Source of the DNA: Anaerolineae bacterium | Lineage (GTDB): Bacteria > Chloroflexota > Anaerolineae > Promineifilales > Promineifilaceae | Direction: 5' to 3' | Length of the DNA: 64,000 nucleotides | NCBI GenBank assembly: GCA_023382655.1 | Contig: JAHDWK010000001.1 | Coordinates: 480,127-544,126, forward strand | In this document: positions 1-7,899 of the stretch, piece by piece | How the letters are laid out: each line of letters starts with the position of its first letter | Position numbering within the stretch: the first letter of the stretch is position 1 | Translations under genes and position numbers: made by a program | The notes under the pieces: model-generated | Databases searched by the model: none | Seen by the model: only the letters and a program-made list of their open reading frames with translations | Told to the model about the DNA's origin: nothing

Positions 1-23
1 TTTAATCGAGTGAAGGTGTTGTT

Positions 24-353
24 ATGACCGTAATGAAGCAAGCTGAACAATTACTCGCCGAAATGACCCCGGCCGAGAAAATTGAGTTTCTCCAATTGAT
101 TGCCCGTGATTTGAGCGGAGCTATTCCCGGCATTGTCAGCACACCAGATGTTTGTGGTGGTGAACCACGTATTGCCGGGACACGCATCCCGGTTTGGGTA
201 TTAGTGCAATTTCAAAAACTCGGCTCAACCGAGGCCGATTTATTGCAGATGTATCCAACCTTACGTTCCGAGGATTTAGCCAATGCCTGGGCTTACTATC
301 GGACCCACAAAGATGAGATCGAACAACAGATTGTTGAAAATGAAACGGCCTGA
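24..353 (+). CDS. DUF433 family antitoxin-like protein
   Basis: Small 109-residue protein. Its central part (about residues 38-75) carries the DUF433 signature, visible as DVCGGEPRIAGTRIPV followed by a helix rich in Asp, Leu and Tyr-Pro (LLQMYPTL). DUF433 proteins have a winged-helix fold and usually pair with a DUF5615 PIN-like toxin, acting as DNA-binding antitoxin. That partner follows here after 5 bases but is broken by a stop. The N-terminal 35 residues form an amphipathic helix that may dimerise. The ATG follows a purine-rich stretch (GTGAAGG). Family assignment is confident; the antitoxin role is inferred from the pair. Confidence 0.8.
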   Translation: MTVMKQAEQLLAEMTPAEKIEFLQLIARDLSGAIPGIVSTPDVCGGEPRIAGTRIPVWVLVQFQKLGSTEADLLQMYPTLRSEDLANAWAYYRTHKDEIEQQIVENETA

Positions 354-358
354 ACGTA

Positions 359-700
359 ATGGCACACCTGTACTCAAACGAAAACTTCCCTTTACCTGTT
401 GTTGAAGAATTGAGAAAGCTTGGTCACGATGTACACACGATCCAGGAGAGCGGCCTGGCAAATCGCGAATATCCAGATGAAAAAGTCTTGCAAGTTGCCA
501 GTGCGGACGGGTGAACTGTGCTGACCATCAACCGGAAGCACTTCAGACGGCTGCATCAACAGAATCCACATCATGCTGGCATTATTCTCTGTACCGCCGA
601 CCGGGATTTTGCCGGGCAAGCGCAACGCATTCATGAAGCTATCTTGGCTCAAGAATCGCTGTTAGGGAAATTGATCCAGGTCAATCGGCCATCCCGTTGA
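359..700 (+). pseudogene. DUF5615 PIN-like toxin gene interrupted by in-frame TGA
   Basis: Reading from the ATG at 359, the frame gives a DUF5615-type start (MAHLYSNENFPLPVVEELRK), then HDVHTIQESGLAN. It hits TGA at 512-514 exactly where the family has the conserved D-G-R-x-V-L-T segment. The same frame continues without shift through TVLTINRKHF, a C-terminal LHQQNPHHAGIILC block and a stop at 698-700. One C-to-T change (CGA to TGA) therefore explains the break. DUF5615 proteins are PIN-fold putative nucleases paired with DUF433. The full length, about 113 codons, is normal. Most likely an inactivated toxin; a sequencing error cannot be excluded. Confidence 0.8.
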
Positions 701-810
701 GTCACGGCCGTACTCTACACCCCCTCCCTTAAACTCCCCTTAAGCTCACCCGCAGGTTGCCTTAAAGCCCCGGCCGTTCCCTCCTGATAAGCTACCCCCA
801 TCTTAAAGAA

Positions 811-880
811 AGTAATCAGTAATCGGTAACCGGTTATCGGTATGTTGAACCGATTACCGTTCACCGTTCACCGATTACCG
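811..880. repeat. STRR-like heptamer block, complementary arms
   Basis: The gap 701-900 holds no gene. Its 3' part is built of degenerate 7-base units (AGTAATC, AGTAATC, GGTAACC, GGTTATC) followed by the complementary series (CGATTACCGTTCACCG and CGATTACCG), giving an imperfect inverted repeat just before the MoxR gene's ribosome-binding site. The architecture matches other gaps in this window, although the unit sequence differs. Confidence 0.7.
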
Positions 881-900
881 AAATCACAAGGAGAGAACTC

Positions 901-1893
901 ATGGACTTAACTACCGTTCGTCAACTCAACCAGCACGTGGAGCGCGAGGCGCTCTTTGTGCGCGATTTACGCACCGAAATCAACAAAATGATGGTCGGCC
1001 AGCAAAAGCTGGTAGACCGGATGCTCATCGCCTTGCTGGCTGACGGCCACATCTTATTGGAAGGTGTACCCGGTCTGGCCAAAACCCTGCTGGTGAAAAC
1101 CACCGCCGATGCCATTCAGGGCGAATATGCCCGCATCCAGTTTACACCTGATTTGCTACCCGCCGACCTGGTGGGTACGCAGGTCTACAATCCTCGCACG
1201 GCCGAATTCAGCGTACATCAAGGCCCCATCTTCGCCAACCTGGTGCTGGCCGACGAAATCAACCGCGCCCCGGCCAAAGTGCAAAGCGCCCTGCTGGAAG
1301 CGATGCAGGAGCGGCAGGTCACAATTGGCGACACCACCTACAAAATGGAACCGCTCTTCCTGGTGTTGGCTACACAGAACCCCATTGAGCAAGAAGGCAC
1401 GTACCCCCTGCCGGAAGCGCAGGTAGACCGTTTTATGCTCAAGGTGCTGGTAGACTATCCCACCCGCGCCGAGGAACGGCTGATTATTGACCGCATGACC
1501 GGGGCCACGCTGCCGACGGTCAATCCGGTGGTGACGTCCGCCCAGATTTTGCAGGCGCGGGAAACGGTGAAACGGATTTATGTGGATGACAAAATCAAGG
1601 AATACGTCCTGGATCTGGTCATTACCACCCGCGAGCCGGGTAATAACGGGCTGCGTGACCTGAACAACCTGATCAACATCGGCGCCTCGCCGCGGGCCAG
1701 CATCAACCTGATTACGGCCGCGCGCGCCCATGCGTTCTTGAACGGCCGTGGGTTTGTCACCCCTGAAGACATCAAAGAAATGGCCCCGGACGTGCTGCGC
1801 CACCGTGTCATTACCACCTACGAAGCCGAAGCCGAAAACATCAACAGCGACCAGATTGTGCGGCGAATTTTGGACTACACCAACGTGCCGTAA
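901..1893 (+). CDS. MoxR family AAA+ ATPase
   Basis: 330-residue AAA_3/MoxR ATPase. The Walker A segment LEGVPGLAKT is near residues 51-60, Walker B is LVLADEINRAPAKVQ, sensor 1 is LATQNPIEQEGTYPLPEAQ, and the lid domain extends to the C terminus. MoxR proteins act as chaperone-like ATPases that mature or activate partner proteins containing vWA domains. The next gene encodes a DUF58/vWA-like protein, the usual partner. An AAGGAGAG motif 6 bases before the ATG supports the start. Length is normal for the family. The substrate is unknown. Confidence 0.93.
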   Translation: MDLTTVRQLNQHVEREALFVRDLRTEINKMMVGQQKLVDRMLIALLADGHILLEGVPGLAKTLLVKTTADAIQGEYARIQFTPDLLPADLVGTQVYNPRTAEFSVHQGPIFANLVLADEINRAPAKVQSALLEAMQERQVTIGDTTYKMEPLFLVLATQNPIEQEGTYPLPEAQVDRFMLKVLVDYPTRAEERLIIDRMTGATLPTVNPVVTSAQILQARETVKRIYVDDKIKEYVLDLVITTREPGNNGLRDLNNLINIGASPRASINLITAARAHAFLNGRGFVTPEDIKEMAPDVLRHRVITTYEAEAENINSDQIVRRILDYTNVP

Positions 1894-1963
1894 TTAGGAA
1901 TTATGAATTAGGAATTATGAAGAAGAGAACCATTTCATAATTCATAATTCCTAATTCATAATT
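1892..1963. repeat. STRR-like AATTAGG/AATTATG inverted heptamer block
   Basis: Between moxR and the DUF58 gene, units AATTAGG and AATTATG alternate on the left arm. The right arm contains their complements (TTCATAATTCATAATTCCTAATTCATAATT), separated by a short GAAGAGAACC spacer. Transcribed, it would form a long hairpin just upstream of the DUF58 start, which lacks a clear Shine-Dalgarno site. It begins at the moxR stop codon. Confidence 0.8.
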
Positions 1964-1971
1964 ACAACATT

Positions 1972-2859
1972 ATGTTAACCAACGAACTCATGGCAACAAT
2001 CCGGCGCATTGAACTGCGCACGCGGCGGCTGGTAAATGACAGCTTTGCCGGGGAATACCACTCCGTTTTTAAGGGACGGGGGATGGAGTTTGATGAGGTA
2101 CGGCCGTACCAGCCCGGTGATGAAATTCGCACCATTGATTGGAACGTAACCGCCCGTACCGGCCAGCCTTATGTCAAGCGATATGTGGAAGAACGGGAAC
2201 TGACGGTGATGCTGGTGGTGGATGCGTCCGCCTCCGAGAATTTTGGTTCGGTGAAACGGTTTAAGCGCGAACTGGCGGCGGAGCTAACGGCCGTGCTCGC
2301 TTTTGCCGCCACCACCAACAATGACAAAGTGGGTCTGCTCATCTTCACCGACCAGATAGAGCTGTACATCCCACCGCGCAAAGGGCGCAAACATATCCTG
2401 CGCCTCGTCCGTGAACTACTGGCCTTTGCACCCAAACATAGCGGCACGAACATTAAACTGGCGCTGGACAGCGTTAATCGGCTGCTCAAACGGAAGGCAA
2501 TTGTCTTTCTGGTGTCAGATTTCATTGCCGCGCCGGACAGCTACCGCAAAGAACTGGCAATTACCAACCAGCGGCATGACCTGATTGCCGTAGACCTGAG
2601 CGACCCGATGGAAGAGGGGATTGCTAACGTGGGTGTCATGGCCGTGGAAGACCCGGAATCAGGCGAAATTGTCTGGGTGGATACGGGCAGCCGCGCCTGG
2701 CAGCAAGCGTTCCGGCAGCGCATGAGCCAACTGACGGCGGGCAAAGATCAGGCATTCTTGAACGCCAGCGTAGACCGCATCCACGTGACCACCAACGAAG
2801 ATTACACCACACCGCTCACCCAATTTTTCGCGCAGCGGGCGATGCGCATACGGCATTAG
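1972..2859 (+). CDS. DUF58 domain protein (vWA-like, MoxR partner)
   Basis: 295 residues. The N-terminal part carries the DUF58 signature: GEYHSVFKGRGMEFDEVRPY followed by PGDEIRTIDWNVTARTG. The rest is a vWA-like domain starting LMLVVDASASENFGS, with a MIDAS-like DxSxS motif near residues 83-87. Proteins of this family occur next to MoxR ATPases and are thought to be ATPase-regulated scaffolds in envelope or stress functions. No transmembrane segment is seen, unlike longer DUF58 proteins. The gene follows moxR after a repeat block and is likely cotranscribed. No transglutaminase or BatA-type membrane partner follows. Confidence 0.9.
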   Translation: MLTNELMATIRRIELRTRRLVNDSFAGEYHSVFKGRGMEFDEVRPYQPGDEIRTIDWNVTARTGQPYVKRYVEERELTVMLVVDASASENFGSVKRFKRELAAELTAVLAFAATTNNDKVGLLIFTDQIELYIPPRKGRKHILRLVRELLAFAPKHSGTNIKLALDSVNRLLKRKAIVFLVSDFIAAPDSYRKELAITNQRHDLIAVDLSDPMEEGIANVGVMAVEDPESGEIVWVDTGSRAWQQAFRQRMSQLTAGKDQAFLNASVDRIHVTTNEDYTTPLTQFFAQRAMRIRH

Positions 2860-2860
2860 A

Positions 2861-2946
2861 CAGTCAGCAGTCAGCAGTGAGCAGTGAGTAGTCAACAGAG
2901 TGAACGCTACTGCTTACTGCTTGCTGCTCACTGCCCACTGTTCACT
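2861..2946. repeat. STRR-like CAGTGAG heptamer block, inverted arms
   Basis: Left arm is CAGTCAG, CAGTCAG, CAGTGAG, CAGTGAG in tandem. The right arm is the complementary series (ACTGCTTACTGCTTGCTGCTCACTGCCCACTGTTCAC). It lies just after the DUF58 stop and may act as a 3'-end hairpin, but there is no T-run. Confidence 0.8.
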
Positions 2947-3102
2947 TTCTTGCATAGGCTCCGCTTAAGGTCGCCACTAGGCAGCGTTAAAGGCAACAGC
3001 CGTCCCCCTCGTGTATGCTGTCTTCATCATTCATTGTATGAAGAACGGTCAACCGATTACCGATTATGGATAACCGATTACCGACGATGGAGGTACAGCG
3101 AC

Positions 3103-3579
3103 ATCAAGAAATTAACGACAGGTTTATTGATAACTTTCGCGGCGTTGGTTTTGTTGAGTGTGACGGCATTTGCTGCCCCACCCAAACCGGCTGCCGGACC
3201 ATTTGAGGGCGTTTTTACGGGCACAGTGACAGGTGATTTGGGCAGCCAGACCACCCTGACCCTTGATTTAACGGACAGGGCGAATCTGGTAGCAGGCGAG
3301 GCCACTCTGGGTACGGGGTTGAAAGTGAATGCAGGGCAGGTGTGCGGCACGGCCGTTGTCCCCGCCGGCGTTATTTGGGCCGAAGGCGAAAAGTCGCCGC
3401 GACGCCCGCGTGAATTGTCAGCGGAATCCACCATTGAGGTGAGTGGTATGGAAGTCACCGTTGAAGTGGATGGCGAACTTTCGGCGGACGGGAAGACGCT
3501 GGATGTGACCGCCAAAATTGATACGCCCTGGATTTGTGGCCGGGATCCGGTCATCACGGGCACGCTGACAAAAGTGTAA
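3103..3579 (+). CDS. Secreted hypothetical protein with apparent ATC start codon
   Basis: The secreted part starts IKKLTTGLLITFAALVLLS followed by VTAFAA-PPKP, a clean signal peptide (KK, hydrophobic core, AxA site). The first codon of this peptide is ATC at 3103, where ATG is expected. GGAGG at 3089-3093 is ideally spaced for it. No ATG, GTG or TTG lies in this frame between the repeat block and the signal peptide; the open frame reaches back to 2884 only through low-complexity repeat DNA. The mature part of about 135 residues is beta-rich, with a paired-Cys pattern (QVCGTAV and PWICGRDP), and matches no family I recognise. The ATC start may be a point mutation of ATG, an error, or a rare start. 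Confidence 0.6.
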   Translation: MKKLTTGLLITFAALVLLSVTAFAAPPKPAAGPFEGVFTGTVTGDLGSQTTLTLDLTDRANLVAGEATLGTGLKVNAGQVCGTAVVPAGVIWAEGEKSPRRPRELSAESTIEVSGMEVTVEVDGELSADGKTLDVTAKIDTPWICGRDPVITGTLTKV

Positions 3580-3583
3580 AGAT

Positions 3584-3682
3584 GAGAGATTGGAGATTGC
3601 CAAATCTCCAATCTCTCCTGAAGTAAACCGTGAGCAGTGAGCGGTAACTGGTAAACAGTTACTGACCACTGTTGACTGTTCA
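3584..3682. repeat. Two adjacent repeat hairpins (GAGATTGG family and CAGTGAG family)
   Basis: Positions 3584-3617 form a perfect 14-bp inverted repeat (AGAGATTGGAGATT with its complement). From 3630 to 3682 a second block of CAGTGAG/CAGTTAC-type units follows, with complementary arms. Both lie between the secreted protein gene and the cyclase gene and can serve as transcript ends. Confidence 0.7.
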
Positions 3683-3747
3683 CCGGGTGTATGACGGTTG
3701 GGACGCCCTTATATGCCCTGCGCTTCATGTTTATCTCCTTACTTGCG

Positions 3748-3781
3748 CAACGGCGCGCCTGCCAAAACAGGCGCGCCGTTG
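3748..3781 (+). terminator. GC-rich 14-bp hairpin, probable terminator
   Basis: Perfect inverted repeat: left arm CAACGGCGCGCCTG at 3748-3761, loop CCAAAA, right arm 3768-3781, then CCATTTTCATT. It sits 24 bases before the chosen GTG start of the cyclase gene, which argues against the longer upstream start of that frame. The T-tract is weak, so efficiency is uncertain. Confidence 0.55.
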
Positions 3782-3805
3782 CCATTTTCATTACAATTCC
3801 CCATT

Positions 3806-6800
3806 GTGAATCTTGTTCCGCACTTCATTTTGCAGAAATTTGCCGCCGGGGAAACAGACGGCCGCCTATCCGCCATCGTCCTCTACGTAGACGTTTCTGG
3901 CTTTACCCCGCTCACGGCAGCCCTTTTGCAGCACCAGCAGGATGGCGCGGAAGTTCTCAGCGATACCCTGGCCCAGATTTTCCAGCCATTGGTAGAAGCG
4001 GTGTATGCGTGGGGCGGTTTCATCTCCCATTTCAGCGGTGATGCGCTGACGGCCGTATTCCCCCTGACTGATAATCCGCAAATGGGTGCCCACACTGCCT
4101 GGCAAACGGCCGTCGCCGTGCAGCATCATCTGGCCCCAGACGGGCGGGCGCGCCTGTTCACCACGCGCTATGGTGAATTTGCCATCGGCGTTAAGTCTGG
4201 CCTGGCTGCCGGTGAACTGACCTGGGGCATCCCCAGCCATGCGGGCAAACACACCTATTACTTTCGCGGCGCGGCTATTGACCAGGCGGTGCAAATGGCT
4301 ACCGAGCTGGGTCAGGTGCGGGCGCACCACTCGGTGTGGGCAGTGGGAGACATATCCCCACCACAACCCTTGCCTCCTCTGCCTACCCTGCCGCCCATCA
4401 CTCCAGACCAACTGCGCCCTTTCACCGCCAACGCCATTCTGGATATGCCCTTGCAGGCCGATTTTCGTACCATCTGCCCGGTTTTCCTCTCCTTCCAAGC
4501 GCCGCCCGACATCGCTGCGCTCCACTCTTTTGCCGGGGAGGTAATGGCGGCCGTTGCCGAGTATGGCGGCGTTTTCAGCCGTATGGAGTTTGGCGACAAG
4601 GGTGGCTTGATCGTACTCTGGTTTGGCGCGCCGCTCAGCCATGAAAACAATACCGAACGCGCTGCCCGCTGTTTGCTGGCGTTATCCGACCGCACCCGGC
4701 ATCTGCCGGTGCAGTGGCGGGCCGGGTTAACGGAGGGGCTGGTCTGGGCCGGCATTCGCGGCGCGCCTGTGCGTGGCGAATACACCACCTTTGGCACGGT
4801 GGTCAATACGGCCGCGCACATTGCGGTCAACACGAACTGGGGTGAAATCTGGCTGGATGACACGGCCGTGCCCGCCCTGCAACTACTTTTCGCCTTGCCA
4901 CCGCTGGGGATGAAAACACTCAAACACCGCGCCGTACCTCTTTACCGGCTGCTGGCCGAAAGCCAGGCCAATCCCCTGTTTCACGGCCAGATGGTAGGTC
5001 GCCAGGTGGAATTAGCCCAATTGATGCAGGCGATCCAGCCGGTTTTGGACGGCCGTTTTGCCGGGCTGGTGGGGGTGCATGGTGATGCCGGTATGGGCAA
5101 AAGCCGCCTGCTGGATGCCTGCCGCCAGCAGCTTTCCGCCAAAACACACTGGTTGGAATGCCCAACCGACGATATTTTACGCCAATCGCTCAACCCCTTT
5201 CGCGCCATGCTGCGCGTTTATTTTCAACAATCGCCGGAGCGGAAGGCGGCGGAAAACCAGGCGCTCTTTTTCAGCCGGTTGACCGAAATGCAACAGCAGT
5301 TAGCGGCGAACGATGATCCGCGAGCCACATTTGTCGTCGCTGAATTGCAACGTACCCATTCTCTACTGGCAGCGCTGGTAGACCTGCATTTGCCCGGCTC
5401 GTTATTTGCGCAGTTGGAACCCCGGCTGCGTTTTGAAAACAGCCTTATTGCCCTGCAAACCTTCGTGCAGGCGCAAGCATTGGCCGGGCCGGTGGCGCTG
5501 CACCTGGCCGATGCCCACTGGCTGGACGACGATTCCCGCGACTTTTTGGGCCGCCTCTATCGCCAATTGGCCGGGTATCCCGTGGCCGTCATTTTGTCCA
5601 GCCGTTACCAGGAGGATGGCTCACTGGCGGATTGGTGGGTGGATATGCCGGGGCCAGGCGCAGTTGAAACGGCCGTCCGCCAGACCCACATTCACCTCAC
5701 CGCCCTGGCTGCGCCAGACATTCACCATCTCTGCCGCCAGCTTTTATCCCCACCGGTCACTACTGACCTGGTGGACTATCTGTGGCAAAAGGGGAATGGC
5801 AACCCGTTTTTTACAGAACAACTGATTTTGGAACTGGCGGAACGCCACCTGTTAGTGGCTGACGAAGCGGGCGCACTGCGGCTGGCCCAGGTGGATGTGG
5901 CGGCTGTGCCTGCCAGTTTGAATGCCTTGCTCATCACCCGGCTAGACAGGCTGCCCACGCCCGTGAAACAGGTGGTGCAGACCGCTTCTGTGTTGGGGCA
6001 AAGTTTTGAAGCGCCGGTGCTGGCGGGCATTGTGGCTGACGCAGCCGGACTTTCTGACTTGTTACAGCAAGCAGCCGAACGGCAGATGTGGGCCTTTGTG
6101 GATAACGGGCGTTACGTCTTCAAACATGCGCTGCTGCGCGAGGCGGCTTACGAGATGCAGCCCCGCGCCCATTTGCGCCAACTGCATCAACAGGCGGCTA
6201 CGGCCGTGCGCCAGCACTACACCGCCGACTTGTCCGCACATTGGGGCGAAATGGCCCACCACCTGGAAACCGCGTATCGGCTGGGGCTGGCGGCCGTGCA
6301 GGCCGAAGCGTGCGCCTGTTTGCAAGAAGCAGGTCAGGTAGCGGCCCGGCAGTATGAATTAACGGCCGCGCTGGATTATTACGGCCGTGCCCTCGCCCTG
6401 ACATCCACCCAAGATATAGTCGCCCGCAGCGACCTGCTTCTCTGGCAGGAGGAAGTGGTCGAGTGGCAAGGCAACCGGGAGGTGCAGCAGCAACTATTGG
6501 CCGAATTGCACGGGTTGACGTCATCGTTGGATGTGCCCCGGCAAACGGCCGTGGCTCTGCGCCAGGCGCGTTTTGCCACCCTGCACCCTGACTATGACCA
6601 TGCCCTGGCCCACGCCCAACATGCCCTTGACCTGGCTTTGACGACGGATGATCCGCTGTTGCAGGCGCAGGCGCAGCGGCGTCTGGGAAACATTCACTAC
6701 CGGCGGCTGGAATTTGCCCTGGCGGTCAGGGCACTGCGCGCGGCTCTGCAATTGGCGCAGGCGCAGCAGGCTGCCGATCTGACTATCAAATGCCTGAATA

Positions 6801-7708
6801 ACCTGGGTATGGCGCTGGATGAACAAGGGCTTTTCGCCGAGGCCCAGGCGTATTATGACCAGGCCATCATCCTGCAAAAAGAGATCAACGATTTGTATGG
6901 CGAAAGTGTTACCCTGACCAACCTGGGCTGGCAAAACGTCATCATGGGCAATACGGTGGCGGCGCAGAACTATTATGAGCAGGCTCTGCTGCTCTCGCGC
7001 CAGATTGGGCATCGGGTGAGTGAGGGGAATGGGGCTACCAATGTAGGCGTGATGGCTTTTTTGCATGGTGATTTTGTCAAAGCGCAGCAGAATTATGAAC
7101 GGGCGCTGCGCCTGTGCCAGGAAACGGGCAACCGGCGCGGCGAGGCCAATATGTATGCCAATCTGGCGCTGCTGGCGGTGTACCAGCAGGCTTATGAGCA
7201 GGCGCTGGCACATGGGCAAACGGCCGTGACGATGGGCCAATTATGGGGTGGCAGTGGGCTGATGGCCGAAGGGTATCTGGCGATGGGGCATGCCTGTTAC
7301 CATTTGGGCCAGCCGGACGCGGCACAAACGGCGTATGAACAGGCGCGGCAGATTTGGGCGGTTTCGGCACGGCCGTTCCGCACGGTGGAGCCATTGGCCG
7401 GTCTGGCGGCGGTAGCTCTGGCGCAGGGGACGCTGCCCCAGGCGGCGGCCTATGTGGCCCAGATTTTGCCGCATACGGCGACCGAAGAGTACGCCGGGAT
7501 GTATGAACGCTTTTGGGTAGACCTGGTTTGTTACGAGACACTGCGCCGCGTCGGGGATAGCCGGGCGGAGGCGGTGCTGGCCACGGCCGTACACGCCTTG
7601 CAAGACAAAGCCCAAAAAATTGCCGACCCCGCTACCCGCTCCCTCTTCTTGCAAAACTTTCCGGCGCACCAACGACTGCTGGCGCTGCATCAGGAAATTG
7701 GAAATTAA
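3806..7708 (+). CDS. Two class III cyclase domains + AAA ATPase + TPR regulator
   Basis: About 1300 residues from the GTG at 3806. The same frame runs back to 3698 but through a terminator-like hairpin. Domain 1 (residues about 15-190) is a class III nucleotide cyclase homology domain with the metal-binding segment LYVDVSGFTPL and HFSGDALTAVF. Domain 2 (about 225-380) is a second cyclase-like domain that keeps FGDKGGL and GTVVNTAAHI but lacks the first Asp motif (it has FLSFQAP), so it may be regulatory. An AAA/NACHT-like ATPase follows, with Walker A GVHGDAGMGKS near residue 425-435. The C-terminal 400 residues are TPR helices (NNLGMALDEQGLFAEAQAYY and similar). Such proteins are cytoplasmic signalling ATPases; cAMP or cGMP production is plausible but the substrate residues were not verified. 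Confidence 0.88.
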   Translation: MNLVPHFILQKFAAGETDGRLSAIVLYVDVSGFTPLTAALLQHQQDGAEVLSDTLAQIFQPLVEAVYAWGGFISHFSGDALTAVFPLTDNPQMGAHTAWQTAVAVQHHLAPDGRARLFTTRYGEFAIGVKSGLAAGELTWGIPSHAGKHTYYFRGAAIDQAVQMATELGQVRAHHSVWAVGDISPPQPLPPLPTLPPITPDQLRPFTANAILDMPLQADFRTICPVFLSFQAPPDIAALHSFAGEVMAAVAEYGGVFSRMEFGDKGGLIVLWFGAPLSHENNTERAARCLLALSDRTRHLPVQWRAGLTEGLVWAGIRGAPVRGEYTTFGTVVNTAAHIAVNTNWGEIWLDDTAVPALQLLFALPPLGMKTLKHRAVPLYRLLAESQANPLFHGQMVGRQVELAQLMQAIQPVLDGRFAGLVGVHGDAGMGKSRLLDACRQQLSAKTHWLECPTDDILRQSLNPFRAMLRVYFQQSPERKAAENQALFFSRLTEMQQQLAANDDPRATFVVAELQRTHSLLAALVDLHLPGSLFAQLEPRLRFENSLIALQTFVQAQALAGPVALHLADAHWLDDDSRDFLGRLYRQLAGYPVAVILSSRYQEDGSLADWWVDMPGPGAVETAVRQTHIHLTALAAPDIHHLCRQLLSPPVTTDLVDYLWQKGNGNPFFTEQLILELAERHLLVADEAGALRLAQVDVAAVPASLNALLITRLDRLPTPVKQVVQTASVLGQSFEAPVLAGIVADAAGLSDLLQQAAERQMWAFVDNGRYVFKHALLREAAYEMQPRAHLRQLHQQAATAVRQHYTADLSAHWGEMAHHLETAYRLGLAAVQAEACACLQEAGQVAARQYELTAALDYYGRALALTSTQDIVARSDLLLWQEEVVEWQGNREVQQQLLAELHGLTSSLDVPRQTAVALRQARFATLHPDYDHALAHAQHALDLALTTDDPLLQAQAQRRLGNIHYRRLEFALAVRALRAALQLAQAQQAADLTIKCLNNLGMALDEQGLFAEAQAYYDQAIILQKEINDLYGESVTLTNLGWQNVIMGNTVAAQNYYEQALLLSRQIGHRVSEGNGATNVGVMAFLHGDFVKAQQNYERALRLCQETGNRRGEANMYANLALLAVYQQAYEQALAHGQTAVTMGQLWGGSGLMAEGYLAMGHACYHLGQPDAAQTAYEQARQIWAVSARPFRTVEPLAGLAAVALAQGTLPQAAAYVAQILPHTATEEYAGMYERFWVDLVCYETLRRVGDSRAEAVLATAVHALQDKAQKIADPATRSLFLQNFPAHQRLLALHQEIGN

Positions 7709-7715
7709 CTGCTGC

Positions 7716-7748
7716 CAGACAGCCGATTTTTGAAAAAACGGCTGTCTG
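7716..7748. terminator. Stem-loop after cyclase gene
   Basis: CAGACAGCCG at 7716-7725 pairs with CGGCTGTCTG at 7739-7748; the ATTTTT/AAAAAA bases between can extend the stem. It starts 8 bases after the stop codon. There is no U-tract, so it is either a Rho-independent terminator lacking the tail or an RNA 3'-end stabiliser. Confidence 0.5.
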
Positions 7749-7899
7749 ACGTCCACCCCTAACTTTTGTCAGGGAACCCCCCTATCTTTTTTCAACCAAT
7801 ACCACTCACTTCTGCTAGCTGTGGACACGGCCGTTTACCCCTATCCTGTTCCCATACACAAGAACAGTGCTGTGGTCGGTCTTCCAGACCGGACCACCG

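Noticed and set aside
2884..3102. In-frame N-terminal extension of the secreted protein
   Set aside because: It translates STRR-type repeat DNA and would bury the signal peptide about 73 residues inside the protein.
3698..3805. Longer start for the cyclase gene
   Set aside because: The extra 36 codons cross a perfect GC-rich hairpin and give a non-conserved peptide; the GTG at 3806 is better.
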